A stretch of DNA of 64,000 bases from Nonomuraea gerenzanensis. GTDB taxonomy: Bacteria; Actinomycetota; Actinomycetes; Streptosporangiales; Streptosporangiaceae. Both the position numbers and the translations under genes were made by a program. The notes beneath the pieces are model-generated. The model saw nothing but the letters and a program-made list of their open reading frames with translations. It was not told where the DNA came from and made no database searches. How positions within the stretch are numbered: position 1 is the stretch's first letter; the number at the start of each line of letters is the position of its first letter. The stretch spans positions 2,480,001 to 2,544,000 of the forward strand of contig NZ_CP084058.1 in the NCBI RefSeq assembly GCF_020215645.1, read 5' to 3'. Below are positions 39,917 through 52,400 of this stretch, piece after piece.

Positions 39917-40638
39917 CGGTCCCGGTCTTCCTGGCTCAGGGCCTCGACGGCCCTGAGCTGACCCTCGACGGGCCCGAGGGGCGGCACGCGGCCTCCGTGC
40001 GCCGCCTGCGCCCCGGCGAGCGCGTCGACCTGACCGACGGCGCCGGCGCAGTGGCCGAGTGCGTCGTGCGCGAGACGCTGAAGGACGCGCTCCGCCTGGA
40101 CGTGCTGCGCCGCTACGACGTCGAGGCCCCCCGGCCCCGGCTCGTCGTCGTCCAGGGGCTGCCCAAGGGCGACAGGGGCGAGCTGGCGGTCGAGATGATG
40201 ACCGAGGCGGGCGTGGACGTCATCGTCCCCTGGGCCGCCGCGCGCAGCATCACGCAGTGGAAGGGCGACAAGGTCGCCAAGGCGCTCGGACGCTGGCGCT
40301 CCACCGCCCGCGAGGCGGGCAAGCAGGCCCGCCGCTTCCACCTGCCCGAGGTGACGGACCTGGCCTCCACCAAACAGGTCGAGCGGCTGCTGTCGGAGGC
40401 CGCGCTGGGGCTGGTGCTGCACGAGGAGGCGGCCGAGCCGCTGTCCGGCGTGGCCCTGCCCGCGGGCGGCGACATCGTCATGGTCGTGGGGCCGGAGGGC
40501 GGGGTCTCGGAGGAGGAGCTGGCCGGGTTCAGCGCCGCCAAGGCGACGCCGGTGCTGCTCGGGCCGACGGTCCTGCGGACGTCCACGGCGGGGGTCGCGG
40601 CGGCGGCGGTGCTGCTCAGCCGCACCGGACGCTGGTAG
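39913..40638 (+). CDS. rsmE: 16S rRNA (uracil1498-N3)-methyltransferase RsmE
   Basis: 241 aa from the GTG at 39913, which overlaps the dnaJ stop as GTGA. An N-terminal PUA-like domain ([23 protein letters not shown]) is followed by a SPOUT fold with [27 protein letters not shown], and the knot containing [12 protein letters not shown] and [15 protein letters not shown]. It methylates U1498 of 16S rRNA. Co-transcribed with hrcA and dnaJ, which is the usual actinobacterial arrangement. Confidence 0.94.
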   Translation: MTVPVFLAQGLDGPELTLDGPEGRHAASVRRLRPGERVDLTDGAGAVAECVVRETLKDALRLDVLRRYDVEAPRPRLVVVQGLPKGDRGELAVEMMTEAGVDVIVPWAAARSITQWKGDKVAKALGRWRSTAREAGKQARRFHLPEVTDLASTKQVERLLSEAALGLVLHEEAAEPLSGVALPAGGDIVMVVGPEGGVSEEELAGFSAAKATPVLLGPTVLRTSTAGVAAAAVLLSRTGRW

Positions 40639-40643
40639 CGCCG

Positions 40644-41291
40644 TCAGGGCGTGGTCTGCGAGGTGTCCAGCAGCGGGCTGGCCAGCTCGGTGGGGGTCTC
40701 CGTCACCTCGTCGGGCGCCGGGCACTCCTCAGGAGGACAGGCCGAAGGCTGCCCCGTCGTCTCCTCCACGGTGGGCGTGGGGGAGGGCGCGGCCTCGGGG
40801 CAGTCGGCGGGCGGCTCGGCGTGCTCGGCGAGCGGCGAGGGGCAGGTGGTCGGCGTCGGGCTGGGCGAGGGCGAGGGCCTGCTGGTCGAACCGGCCTTGC
40901 GGGTGGGCTTGGGCGTCGGCGGCGCCGACGTCTCGGGCACCACGACGACCGGCTGGGACTGCTGAGGGGCCGGCTCCTCGGCCGGCGGCTGGTGCGAGCG
41001 CGTGGTGGAGGAGTTGGACGGGGTCTCGGTGGAGGTGACGCGCACGGGCGCGACGGTCTGCTCGATGATCTGGGAGCGCAGGTTGGGGATCGCCATCACG
41101 ATCGCGCCGGCGACCAGGACGGCGCCGACGCCGGCGGCGCCCGCGCGCCACCAGAACAGGTTACGCGCGCCGCGCCGCTCGATGCGGGCGCGGATGATCT
41201 GCAGTCCTTCCGGCGAGGGCACGACCTCGTCCGCCTCCGCGCGGAGCGCACGGCGAAGCAGATCGCCGTACTCGTCGGGGGGCTGGGTCAT
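40644..41291 (-). CDS. Membrane protein, presumed anti-sigma partner of the SigE-family factor
   Basis: 215 aa. A cytoplasmic N-terminus of about 45 residues (DEYGDLLRRALRAEADEVVPSPEGLQIIRARIERRGAR), a membrane helix (AGAAGVGAVLVAGAIVMAI), then an extracytoplasmic Ser/Thr/Pro/Glu-rich tail (PTPKPTRKAGSTSRPSPSPSPTP). Its start overlaps the sigma factor stop as ATGA, so it is co-translated with it. No zinc-finger anti-sigma motif is present; a role as sigma regulator is inferred from position and topology. Confidence 0.65.
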   Translation of the reverse strand: MTQPPDEYGDLLRRALRAEADEVVPSPEGLQIIRARIERRGARNLFWWRAGAAGVGAVLVAGAIVMAIPNLRSQIIEQTVAPVRVTSTETPSNSSTTRSHQPPAEEPAPQQSQPVVVVPETSAPPTPKPTRKAGSTSRPSPSPSPTPTTCPSPLAEHAEPPADCPEAAPSPTPTVEETTGQPSACPPEECPAPDEVTETPTELASPLLDTSQTTP

Positions 41292-41911
41292 GACATCTTC
41301 TCCAGGACCGATCGCAGGGCGGCCATGCCACGTGCGGTGTGGCTCTTGACCGCGCCCTTGCTGATGCCCATGGCGTGGGCGATCTCAGCTTCGGACAAGT
41401 CACCGTAGTAGCGTAGAACCAGGGCTTCTCTCTGTCGGGTCGGCAGGGCTCGTAACGCCTCGATCACGGCGGAGCGTTCCAGCTCGCCGATCGCGCCGTT
41501 CTCGGCGCTCGGGGCGTCAGGCAAGCCCTTGGGGGCGTACTTCTCGACGACCGCGCGGTGACGCAGCACGGACCGGGACCTGTTGACGACAGACTGACGT
41601 AGATAGGCAAGTGCTTTGTCGGGGTCACGCAGCCTACGCCAGGCACCATGGATGGCGACGAACGCATCCTGCACGACTTCCTCAGCTGTTGCAATGTCGC
41701 GCACCAGCAACACCGCGAGACGCACCAACGACCGAAAGTGCGCGCTGTACAGCGCGGTCACGGCCATGTCGGCATCCCACCCGACCGGCACCCCGCCCAT
41801 CGACCTGTCGGCCAGAAGGGTTTCGGTGGTCACATCAGTGGGACGCGCGGCCTTCCCAGAGGGTTTACGCTCTTCCGGTTCTTGAGGTTTCCCCGGTTCG
41901 TTAGGGTGCAT
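41288..41911 (-). CDS. ECF sigma factor, SigE family
   Basis: 207 aa with a roughly 40-residue hydrophilic N-terminal extension before region 2 (ALYSAHFRSLVRLAVLLVRDIATAEEVVQDAFVAIHGAWRRLRDPDKALAYLRQSVVNRSRS). Region 4 is LPTRQREALVLRYYGDLSEAEIAHAMGISKGAVKSHTARGMAAL. This is the actinobacterial SigE-like ECF subgroup. Divergent from the HIT gene and followed by the overlapping membrane partner. A second ECF pair lies at 8463-10221. Confidence 0.9.
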   Translation of the reverse strand: MHPNEPGKPQEPEERKPSGKAARPTDVTTETLLADRSMGGVPVGWDADMAVTALYSAHFRSLVRLAVLLVRDIATAEEVVQDAFVAIHGAWRRLRDPDKALAYLRQSVVNRSRSVLRHRAVVEKYAPKGLPDAPSAENGAIGELERSAVIEALRALPTRQREALVLRYYGDLSEAEIAHAMGISKGAVKSHTARGMAALRSVLEKMS

Positions 41912-42077
41912 TACCCAGTCGTGTCCTCGCCAGGTGGCGCTCGCCCGACCCTGAATCGTCTTTTAAGCTGAAGTGTCGCACACTCACCCTAACCGTGTGG
42001 ATCATCCGGTGCACGACACAGCTGATTACCGATTCGCAACGGACTTGCTAACAGCAGGGGGTCTGTAGGGTGATCGG

Positions 42078-42422
42078 GTGAGCGATTGTCTCTTCTGCAA
42101 AATCGTCGCCAATGAGATTCCCGCCGAGATCGTTTACGAAACCGGCCGGACCCTGGCGTTCCGCGACATCAAGCCGCAGGCGCCCACGCACGTGCTCGTC
42201 ATCCCGAAGGAGCACCACGCCGACGCCGCGGCCCTCGCGCAGGCCGACGACGGCCTCGCCGACGAGGTGCTCAAGTCCGCCCACGAGGTCGCGGTCCTCG
42301 ACGGCGTGTCCGAGGGCGGCTATCGCATCGTGTTCAACACCGGGGCGGGCGCCGGGCAGACCGTCTTCCACGTGCACGCCCACGTCCTCGGCGGGCGCGA
42401 CCTGACCTGGCCGCCCGGCTAG
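42078..42422 (+). CDS. HIT family nucleotide-binding protein
   Basis: 114 aa from GTG. The histidine triad HVHAHVLGG is at the C-terminus, with CLFCKIVANEIPAEIVYET at the start and DIKPQAPTHVLVIPKEH in the middle. This is the HINT-like branch of HIT proteins, which hydrolyse purine nucleoside phosphoramidates. The CxxC near the N-terminus is common in this branch. It lies directly upstream of phoH, the conserved actinobacterial order. Confidence 0.92.
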   Translation: MSDCLFCKIVANEIPAEIVYETGRTLAFRDIKPQAPTHVLVIPKEHHADAAALAQADDGLADEVLKSAHEVAVLDGVSEGGYRIVFNTGAGAGQTVFHVHAHVLGGRDLTWPPG

Positions 42423-42448
42423 CCGCACCGCTCACTCCGGACGACAGC

Positions 42449-42475
42449 CCCGGTCCTCCGCCGCGGACGACCGGG
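42449..42475 (+). terminator. Weak hairpin after the HIT gene
   Basis: Seven-base-pair arms CCCGGTC and GACCGGG with a GC-rich interior, 26 bp after the HIT stop. There is no T-tract; this may be a pause site or a weak terminator before phoH. Confidence 0.35.
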
Positions 42476-42557
42476 ATGGCGGGACGCGGGTGATATTGGC
42501 GAGAGCAATCGGCCTGCTCCCGGATACGATGGGCGGAGAAGAACTCCGAAAGAGACC

Positions 42558-42584
42558 GGGAGGCATCAGGCCGCTGGCCTGCCC
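42558..42584 (+). promoter_or_regulatory. phoH ribosome-binding site separated from ATG by a small hairpin
   Basis: GGGAGG at 42558-42563 is the only strong Shine-Dalgarno sequence but lies 21 nt before the ATG. In between, CAGGCC-GCT-GGCCTG (42567-42581) can fold. If it does, the effective spacing is about 6 nt. No other start codon in frame fits better. Confidence 0.45.
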
Positions 42585-44704
<2,120 letters not shown>

Positions 44705-44708
<4 letters not shown>

Positions 44709-45181
44709 GCATCGAGATCAACAACGAGTCCGGCGTGGGGGTCGACGAGGAGAGCATCGTCGCCCTGGCCACGCACGTGCTCGGCGAGATGGGCATCAAC
44801 CCGCTCGCCGAGCTGTCCATCGTCGTGGTCGACGAGGACGCCATGGCGGAGCTGCACGAGAAGTGGATGGGCGAGCCGGGGCCGACCGACGTGCTGGCGT
44901 TCCCGATGGACGAGCTGCGGCCCGGTGGCGGTGCGCGGGGCGAGTCCGACGGGCCCGCCGATCCGGCGCTGCTCGGTGACGTCGTGCTCTGTCCGCAGGT
45001 CGCGGCCAGGCAGGCGGAGGAGGCGGGGCACAGCACGGCCGAGGAGCTGGAGCTGCTGTGCACGCACGGCATCCTGCACCTGCTCGGTTACGACCACGCC
45101 GAGCCGGAGGAGCACAAGGAGATGTTCGGGTTGCAGGCCCGGCTCCTCGAGTCGTGGCAGGAGGTGCGCAACCCGCGGTGA
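44705..45181 (+). CDS. ybeY: Endoribonuclease YbeY
   Basis: 158 aa. The zinc-binding motif [21 protein letters not shown] (HxxxHxxGxDH) sits near the C-terminus. The upstream part has [34 protein letters not shown] and [15 protein letters not shown]. YbeY processes 16S rRNA and supports ribosome quality control. The ATG overlaps the phoH stop, and its own stop overlaps the next start (GTGA), so the operon is tightly coupled. Confidence 0.95.
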
Positions 45182-46473
45182 ACGCCTGGTTGCCACTGGC
45201 CATCGGCCTCGTCATCGTCGGTGGCCTCATCGCCAGTGCGGAAACGGCGCTGACGCGTATCTCCAGGGTGCGTGCCGAGGAGTACGCGCGTGAGGGCCGG
45301 CGCGGGTCCGCGCGATTGCAGGCGATCGTGATCGATCCGCCGCGCTATCTGAATCTGCTCCTGCTGCTGCGGTTGAGCTGCGAGCTGGTCGCCACGGTGA
45401 TCGCGACGCTGCTGTTCATCGACCTGCTGCACGATCAGGGCTGGGCCTATGTGTGGGCCGCGGTGGTGATGATCCTGACGAGTTACGTGGTGGTCGGGGT
45501 CATGCCGCGGACGCTGGGGCGTCAGCACGCCGAGCCGGTGGCGCTGGCCAGCGCCCCCATCGTGTACGGCCTGACGCGCATCTTCGGCCCGTTGCCCAAG
45601 CTGCTCATCCTGCTGGGGAACGCGCTGACGCCCGGCAAGGGTTTCCGTGACGGCCCGTTCACCTCGGAGGCCGAGCTGCGTGACCTGGTGGACCTGGCCG
45701 AGGAGCGCCGGGTGATCGAGCCGGACGAGCGCGAGATGATCCACTCGGTCTTCGAGCTGGGTGACACGCTGGTGCGCGAGGTGATGGTGCCGCGTACCGA
45801 CATGGTCTACATCGAGCGCGGCAAGACGATCAGTCAGGCGCTGTCGCTCGCGTTGCGCAGCGGGTTCTCACGCATCCCGGTGGTGGGGGAGAACGAGGAC
45901 GACGTCATCGGCATCGCCTATCTCAAGGACATCGCTCGCAAGATTCACGAGTCGGGCGAGGGTGGGGGCAAGGAGACGGTCGAGACGATCATGCGGTCGG
46001 CCGCGTACGTGCCGGAGAGCAAGCCCATCGACCAGCTCATGCGGGAGATGCAGGCGCGGCAGATCCACATGGCCATCGTCATCGACGAGTACGGCGGCAC
46101 CGCCGGCCTGGTCACGATCGAGGACGTCCTGGAGGAGATCGTCGGTGAGATCACCGACGAGTACGACCAGGAGGCGCCGCGGGTGGAGCCGGTGTCCGAC
46201 GGCGGGTTGCGGGTGACCGCCCGTATGCCGGTGGACGAGCTGGGCGAGCTGTTCGACACCGAGATCGAGGTGGACGACGTCGAGACCGTGGGCGGGCTGC
46301 TGGCCCACGCGCTCGGGCGGGTGCCGATCGCCGGGTCGCACGCGGAGGTGGCGGGGCTGTCGCTGACGGCGGAGACGCTGGCGGGGCGGCGCAACCGCAT
46401 CAGCACGGTGGTGGTGCGGCGGGTGACGCCTCCCGAGGACGAGGTCGTCCCGGCCGCCGCTGAACGCGACTGA
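45178..46473 (+). CDS. Hemolysin-family CNNM/CBS membrane protein (CorC-like)
   Basis: 431 aa from the GTG at 45178. The CNNM (DUF21) transmembrane domain covers about residues 1-190, with [25 protein letters not shown] and several helices. A paired CBS domain follows ([36 protein letters not shown] and [59 protein letters not shown]). A CorC_HlyC transporter-associated domain ends the protein. Probably a divalent cation (Mg/Co) exporter or regulator. It is the normal neighbour between ybeY and era. Confidence 0.9.
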   Translation: MNAWLPLAIGLVIVGGLIASAETALTRISRVRAEEYAREGRRGSARLQAIVIDPPRYLNLLLLLRLSCELVATVIATLLFIDLLHDQGWAYVWAAVVMILTSYVVVGVMPRTLGRQHAEPVALASAPIVYGLTRIFGPLPKLLILLGNALTPGKGFRDGPFTSEAELRDLVDLAEERRVIEPDEREMIHSVFELGDTLVREVMVPRTDMVYIERGKTISQALSLALRSGFSRIPVVGENEDDVIGIAYLKDIARKIHESGEGGGKETVETIMRSAAYVPESKPIDQLMREMQARQIHMAIVIDEYGGTAGLVTIEDVLEEIVGEITDEYDQEAPRVEPVSDGGLRVTARMPVDELGELFDTEIEVDDVETVGGLLAHALGRVPIAGSHAEVAGLSLTAETLAGRRNRISTVVVRRVTPPEDEVVPAAAERD

Positions 46474-46800
46474 CCTCCCTCGCGGACGAATGTGGACGCA
46501 AGCCGCAAGCGTTCTACAAGTCTTCTGCAAGCCCCGTCCGGCACTCTTCAATCACGACATCCAGTGCGGTGGGTGTCACAAAGGGGGAGGCATCCGAAGG
46601 CCGGGTGGGGTTCGCGGCCGGAGGATGGCGTTCCTGGGGGGACGACAGCGTCTCGGCCTGCTAGCCGGTCGCGACGCTGATCGGCGTAAAGGGTGTTCTC
46701 GTCCGGAAAACCGGATGAGAACACCCTTTTTGCGTGTTGGTGGTCACTCCGGTGGATTGCCGCATTCGTCGGTTGGGGAGGCTGCGACCAAGGGGGGATC
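46474..46800 (+). other. 327-bp gap with a strong terminator before the lipoprotein gene
   Basis: Holds 214 bp of G-rich sequence with possible RNA structure (46575-46680) ahead of the terminator at 46688-46731, then 70 bp to the next ATG. I see no confident gene in it: frames such as 46490-46804 are compositional. The arrangement might be a leader with premature termination, or simply the end of the ybeY operon. Confidence 0.5.
46688..46731 (+). terminator. Strong intrinsic terminator before the lipoprotein gene
   Basis: A long stem AAAGGGTGTTCTC-G-TCCGG / CCGGA-T-GAGAACACCCTTT with an AAAA loop and one G-T pair, followed by a T-run ending in TTTTTGCG. The loop and stem are AT-richer than most in this genome. 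It lies 70 bp before the lipoprotein start. Confidence 0.92.
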
Positions 46801-47433
46801 ATGAAACGAAAACCATGGATCATCGCTTCCGTGCTGGTGACGGGCCTCCTGGCGGGATGCGGCGGAGGTGGGGCCGAGAGCTTCATCGACGCGCAGGCCA
46901 TGGCGCAGTTGCGCGAAGTGCTCAGCAAGGAGCCACCCCTGCCCGACGGTTTCACGGTCAGGCCGGAGCAGGCGTGGCGGATGCCGTTCGGGCAGGCCGA
47001 CAGGAACTGCAGGGCCGTGCTGGAGCCGGCCGGCGGGCGGGCGCCGGGGCAGGCGCTGACCGCGCAGGCCGCGGTGAGCTACCACGGCGACGGGCTCGGG
47101 GAGCAGGCCGGAGTGGGCCTGGCCAGGTACGCGGGCGAGGAGGCGGAGGGGCACCTCGACGCCCTGGCCGAGGCGATGGGGGCGTGCCGCTCCGTACGCA
47201 CCTCCAGCGGCACCGACCTGCGGCTGCGGGAGCTGCCCGTGCGGGACGCCGGCGACGAGGCCGTGGGGGCGCGGCTGAGCGGGCGGCTGAACGGCTACCC
47301 CTACGCGATGGACGTCGTGCTGTCGCGCGTCGGGGACACGCTGGTGTCCGTGGTGCACACGGGCATGAACGAGGTGGACGCCGGCCGTACCAGGAAGGTG
47401 GTCGAGGCGGCGATCTCCATGGTCAGCACCTAA
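46801..47433 (+). CDS. Putative lipoprotein of unknown function
   Basis: 210 aa from the ATG at 46801, with GGGGGG before it. The signal MKRKPWIIASVLVTGLLAGCGGGG has a lipobox cysteine near residue 20. The mature part contains two cysteines (RNCRAVLEPAGG and GACRSVRTSSG) and resembles the exported PknH-like sensor or LpqN-like proteins of actinomycetes only in a general way. No family can be named. Located after the terminator at 46688, so it probably has its own promoter, and it is followed closely by the CDA-like gene. Confidence 0.7.
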   Translation: MKRKPWIIASVLVTGLLAGCGGGGAESFIDAQAMAQLREVLSKEPPLPDGFTVRPEQAWRMPFGQADRNCRAVLEPAGGRAPGQALTAQAAVSYHGDGLGEQAGVGLARYAGEEAEGHLDALAEAMGACRSVRTSSGTDLRLRELPVRDAGDEAVGARLSGRLNGYPYAMDVVLSRVGDTLVSVVHTGMNEVDAGRTRKVVEAAISMVST

Positions 47434-47442
47434 CCTGGTTGG

Positions 47443-47754
47443 GTGAATCCAGAAGACAGCAAGATCATCACGCTGGCCCGCGCCGCCAGGGCGCGCAACG
47501 GCTCCGCCGAGGGGGCGGCCGTGCGCGACGAGACCGGCCGCACCTATTCCGCGACGGACGTGCGCCTGTCCGCGCTGACCCTGTCGGCGGTGCAGGTGGC
47601 CGTGGCCATGGCGATCTCCAGCGGCGCGCAGTCCCTGGAGGCCGTGGCGCTGGTGAGCGAGGGCGACCCGAGCCCAGCCGACGAGGCCGTGGCGGCCGAG
47701 CTGGGCGTGGGCAAGCTGCTCGTGGCCGGCCCCGACGGCACCCTGCGAGGCTGA
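47443..47754 (+). CDS. Cytidine deaminase-like protein lacking zinc ligands
   Basis: 103 aa from GTG. Residues such as VRDETGRTYSATDVRLSALTLSAVQVAVAMAISSGAQSLEAVALVSEG follow the CDA fold. The zinc motif (C/H-A-E) and the P-C-x-x-C motif of true deaminases are missing: the first site reads LSALTLSAVQ and no cysteine is present. It is thus probably not a deaminase, although it is often annotated as one. It lies between the lipoprotein and nudix genes upstream of era, a conserved spot in actinobacteria. Confidence 0.7.
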   Translation: MNPEDSKIITLARAARARNGSAEGAAVRDETGRTYSATDVRLSALTLSAVQVAVAMAISSGAQSLEAVALVSEGDPSPADEAVAAELGVGKLLVAGPDGTLRG

Positions 47755-47756
47755 CC

Positions 47757-48239
47757 ATGCCGATGTCGCCGTTCCTGGCGAACCTGCGGAAGAAGATCGG
47801 CGGCGACCTGCTCATGCTGCCGTCGGTGTCGGGGTTCGTGTTCGACGACGAGGGCCGGCTGCTGCTGGCCCGGCACGGCGACGTGGGGCTCTGGGCCGCT
47901 CCCGGCGGCGGCGTGGACCCGGACGAGCGGCCCGAGGACGCCGTGGTCAGGGAGCTGCACGAGGAGCTCGGCGTCGACATCGAGGTGCGCGGGCTGATCG
48001 GCGTGTACGGCGGGCCCGAGTTCCGCACCCGCTACCCCAACGGGCACGAGGTCGCCTACGTCATCGCCGCCTACGGCTGCGCGCTGGCCCCCGGCTCGGC
48101 CGCGCCCACGCCCGACGAGGTGGAGATCAACGACTTCCGGTGGGTGTCCGAGCAGGAGCTGCCCGGCCTGAGCACGACCGCCTGGACACCCGGGGTGGCG
48201 CCCCTGGCGTTCGCGTGGTGGCGTGAACACGCTCGATGA
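47757..48239 (+). CDS. NUDIX hydrolase
   Basis: 160 aa. The Nudix box is complete: GGGVDPDERPEDAVVRELHEELGV fits G-x5-E-x7-R-E-U-x-E-E-x-G-U. Downstream are YGGPEFRTRYPNGHEVAYVIAAYGCAL and a DFRWVSEQELP segment. The family hydrolyses nucleoside diphosphates linked to another moiety; the exact substrate is not visible. Its stop overlaps the era start as ATGA, so both are translated together. Confidence 0.92.
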   Translation: MPMSPFLANLRKKIGGDLLMLPSVSGFVFDDEGRLLLARHGDVGLWAAPGGGVDPDERPEDAVVRELHEELGVDIEVRGLIGVYGGPEFRTRYPNGHEVAYVIAAYGCALAPGSAAPTPDEVEINDFRWVSEQELPGLSTTAWTPGVAPLAFAWWREHAR

Positions 48240-49165
48240 TGGGACACAATGCACATGTGACTTCGCCAGACAACCATCGCGCCGGATTCGCCTGCTTCGT
48301 GGGGAGGCCGAACGTCGGCAAGTCCACGCTGATGAACGCCCTGGTCGGCACGAAGGTGGCGATCACCTCGTCCAAACCGCAGACGACCAGGCGCGTCATC
48401 AGGGGCATCGTGCACCGCCCCGACGCCCAGCTCATCATCGTCGACACCCCCGGCCTGCACCGCCCGCGCACGCTGCTGGGCGAGCGGCTCGACAGCCTGG
48501 TGCTGTCCACGCTGACCGAGGTCGACGCGATCGGCTTCTGCGTGCCCGCCAACGAGCCCATCGGCAAGGGTGACCGCTTCATCGCCGACAAGCTGTCGGC
48601 GGTGAAGAAGACGCCGGTCATCGCGATCGTGACCAAGTGCGACCTGGCGAGCAAGGAGCAGGTCGCCGAGCAGTTGCTGGCGGTGTCGCAGGTGGCGGAG
48701 TTCGCCGCGATCGTGCCGGTGTCGGCGCAGTCGGGCGACCAGCTCGACGTGGTGGCCGACGTGCTGATCGAGCACCTGCCCGAGTCGCCGCCGCTCTACG
48801 AGGGCGGGCAGCTCACCGACGAGCCGGAGCAGGTGCTGGTGGGGGAGCTGATCAGGGAGGCGGCGCTGGAGGGCGTACGCGACGAGCTGCCGCACTCCAT
48901 CGCCGTGGTCGTCGATGAGATGCTGCCCCGCGAGGGGCGCGACGACCTGCTCGACATCTACGCGCACATGTTCGTGGAGCGGCCGTCGCAGAAGGCGATC
49001 GTCATCGGGCACAAGGGCGAGCGGCTGCGCGAGGTGGGCACCAAGGCGCGCAAGCAGATCGAGGCGCTGATGGGCACGCGAGTCTATCTCGACCTGCGCA
49101 TCAGCGTGGCCAAGGACTGGCAGCGCGATCCGAAGCAGTTGCGGCGGCTCGGCTTCTACGACTGA
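48236..49165 (+). CDS. era: GTPase Era
   Basis: 309 aa. The G domain has GRPNVGKSTLMNAL (G1), KPQTTRRVIRG (G2), DTPGLHRPRTLLGERLD (G3) and TKCDLA (G4). The C-terminal KH domain is AIVIGHKGERLREVGTKARKQIEALMGTRVYLDL. Era binds the 3' end of 16S rRNA and helps 30S maturation. The start at 48236 overlaps the nudix stop; a GTG at 48257 (VTSPDNHRAGF) is also possible. Terminates the conserved phoH-era cluster. Confidence 0.95.
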   Translation: MMGHNAHVTSPDNHRAGFACFVGRPNVGKSTLMNALVGTKVAITSSKPQTTRRVIRGIVHRPDAQLIIVDTPGLHRPRTLLGERLDSLVLSTLTEVDAIGFCVPANEPIGKGDRFIADKLSAVKKTPVIAIVTKCDLASKEQVAEQLLAVSQVAEFAAIVPVSAQSGDQLDVVADVLIEHLPESPPLYEGGQLTDEPEQVLVGELIREAALEGVRDELPHSIAVVVDEMLPREGRDDLLDIYAHMFVERPSQKAIVIGHKGERLREVGTKARKQIEALMGTRVYLDLRISVAKDWQRDPKQLRRLGFYD

Positions 49166-49222
49166 TCTTTTTTGAGATCATCGACTCCGACCGGCGAAGA
49201 TCCCCCAGGCGGAAGCGGTGTC

Positions 49223-51028
<1,806 letters not shown>

Positions 51029-51034
51029 CCCCCG

Positions 51035-51511
51035 TCACGACCTGCGGAACAACACCAGGACCGACAGCAGCACGATCGCCAGCGCGCAGCCAAGCGCGGC
51101 GAACCAGCCGAACCTGAGCACCGGCTCGATCGACAGCAGGCCGCCGAAATCGAAGGAGATGCGGTCACGCAGGCTCCCGCTCCCGGCGATCACGAACCGC
51201 ACCAGCACCACCACGGCCACGCCGCCCGGGACGACGGCCAGGGCCGCGAGCCTGGGACGGGACGACAGCAGGCCCGCCAGCCCGCAACCCAGCGCCACCA
51301 GCCCGGCCATCAGCGTGTAGACGCCTGAGGGGGCGTCGATGCCCCGGATGTCGCTGGCCACCCCGGCGGCGATGAGACTGCTCGTCGCCTGGACCGCGGC
51401 CCACGGCAGGACCGCGCAGTACACCAGGAGCGCGCCGGCGGCGGCGACGGCCAGGGGGTAGCCACGGCGGATTCTGCGGCGGGCGGGTGTGGGCATGAGG
51501 TCGTCGGCCAC
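51035..51511 (-). CDS. Small four-helix membrane protein of unknown function
   Basis: About 158 aa from a GTG at 51511 (an ATG at 51496 is the alternative; neither has a clear ribosome-binding site). Four helices are evident: YPLAVAAAGALLVYCAVLPWAAVQA, YTLMAGLVALGCGLAGLL, LAALAVVPGGVAVVVLVRFVI and FGWFAALGCALAIVLLSVLVLF. The first two resemble the Trp-associated or TIGR-type membrane proteins of actinomycetes, but I cannot assign a family. It is downstream of ureD with a 130-bp gap. Confidence 0.55.
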   Translation of the reverse strand: MADDLMPTPARRRIRRGYPLAVAAAGALLVYCAVLPWAAVQATSSLIAAGVASDIRGIDAPSGVYTLMAGLVALGCGLAGLLSSRPRLAALAVVPGGVAVVVLVRFVIAGSGSLRDRISFDFGGLLSIEPVLRFGWFAALGCALAIVLLSVLVLFRRS

Positions 51512-51644
51512 ACGATCACTGTATGCCGGGAAGGTCCGGCTCACCACCGTACGCAACGGAGTCGTCACCAAGGTGCGGGCAAGGACTGGCGGTGCGGTGG
51601 CGCGTGTCCGGCTTCGGGCGGGCGTCGTGGGGCGCGGGTTCGCT

Positions 51645-52400
51645 TCAGGCGGATGCTGCTGTGCGTTCGCCCCACTCCAGGCGGGCACGGAGCTGGACGG
51701 CGTCGGCGGCGAGCGCGGACACCAGGGTGCCGGGGGCGGCCAGCGGGAGGACCGCGACGCCTTCCGCCACCGCCGCCTCCTTGGCCGCCGCCGTCAGGAA
51801 CGTGGTGCCGACGCAGCGGGCCGAGCCGTACACCGCCGAGGAGCCGTCGAGGTCCGGGTCGCCCACCGTGAACTCCTGGCGGAGCAGCGGCAGGCCGTCC
51901 CGGGTGGCGTCGAAACGGGCGTGGCAACGTCCCGAAGCCTCGCCGTGGCGGCCGAAGACGATCTCCTCGCGCCACAGCGCGCTCGCGTCCGCCTCCAGCG
52001 CGAGCCGTACCAGGAGGCGGTGGTCGCAGCCGGCGGCCAGCACCGTCGGCTCCGGCGCGAACCGGAGCGTGGCGCCCGCGCCGACGCGGGCGGTGACGAG
52101 CAGCTCGGACGTGCCCTCGCCGGGCAACACCAGTGTGGCCGCCACCGAGCCCAGCTCCAGCGTGGTGCGTGGGGCGACGTCCAGGTCGAGCGCCAGATGG
52201 TCGCCGCCGAGCGGGCCCGCGGCGGTGGAGACGAGGTGGACGGTGTGCGGGCCCGTCTGGCGCAGCGTCAGCGGGGGTGCCGAGGCCAGCCTGCTGATGA
52301 CGGTACGGCCGTCGGCGGCTCGCGCGGTCGCCACGGCGGCGCTCGCCCGCATCGCCCGGCGGCCACCCGTGGTGCGGCCCTTGACGGTTCGGGTGGTCAT
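51645..52400 (-). CDS. ureD: Urease accessory protein UreD
   Basis: 251 aa from the ATG at 52400, which overlaps the ureG stop as TGATG. The pattern GPHTVHLVSTAAGPLGGDHLALDLDVAPRTTLELGSVAATLVLPGEG and LRFAPEPTVLAAGCDHRLLVRLALEADASALWREEIVFGRHGE is that of UreD/UreH. It scaffolds the UreDFG complex on apo-urease for nickel insertion. Sequence is divergent from enterobacterial UreD, as is usual in actinomycetes. It is the last gene of the operon. Confidence 0.92.
   Translation of the reverse strand: MTTRTVKGRTTGGRRAMRASAAVATARAADGRTVISRLASAPPLTLRQTGPHTVHLVSTAAGPLGGDHLALDLDVAPRTTLELGSVAATLVLPGEGTSELLVTARVGAGATLRFAPEPTVLAAGCDHRLLVRLALEADASALWREEIVFGRHGEASGRCHARFDATRDGLPLLRQEFTVGDPDLDGSSAVYGSARCVGTTFLTAAAKEAAVAEGVAVLPLAAPGTLVSALAADAVQLRARLEWGERTAASA

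Noticed and set aside
46490..46804. 104-codon frame before the lipoprotein gene
   Set aside because: It reads through the strong terminator at 46688 and has no family-like features or ribosome-binding site.
49160..49185. T-run GATCTTTTTTGAGATC after era as a terminator
   Set aside because: The stem is only about four base pairs around the T-run, so a stable hairpin is not supported.
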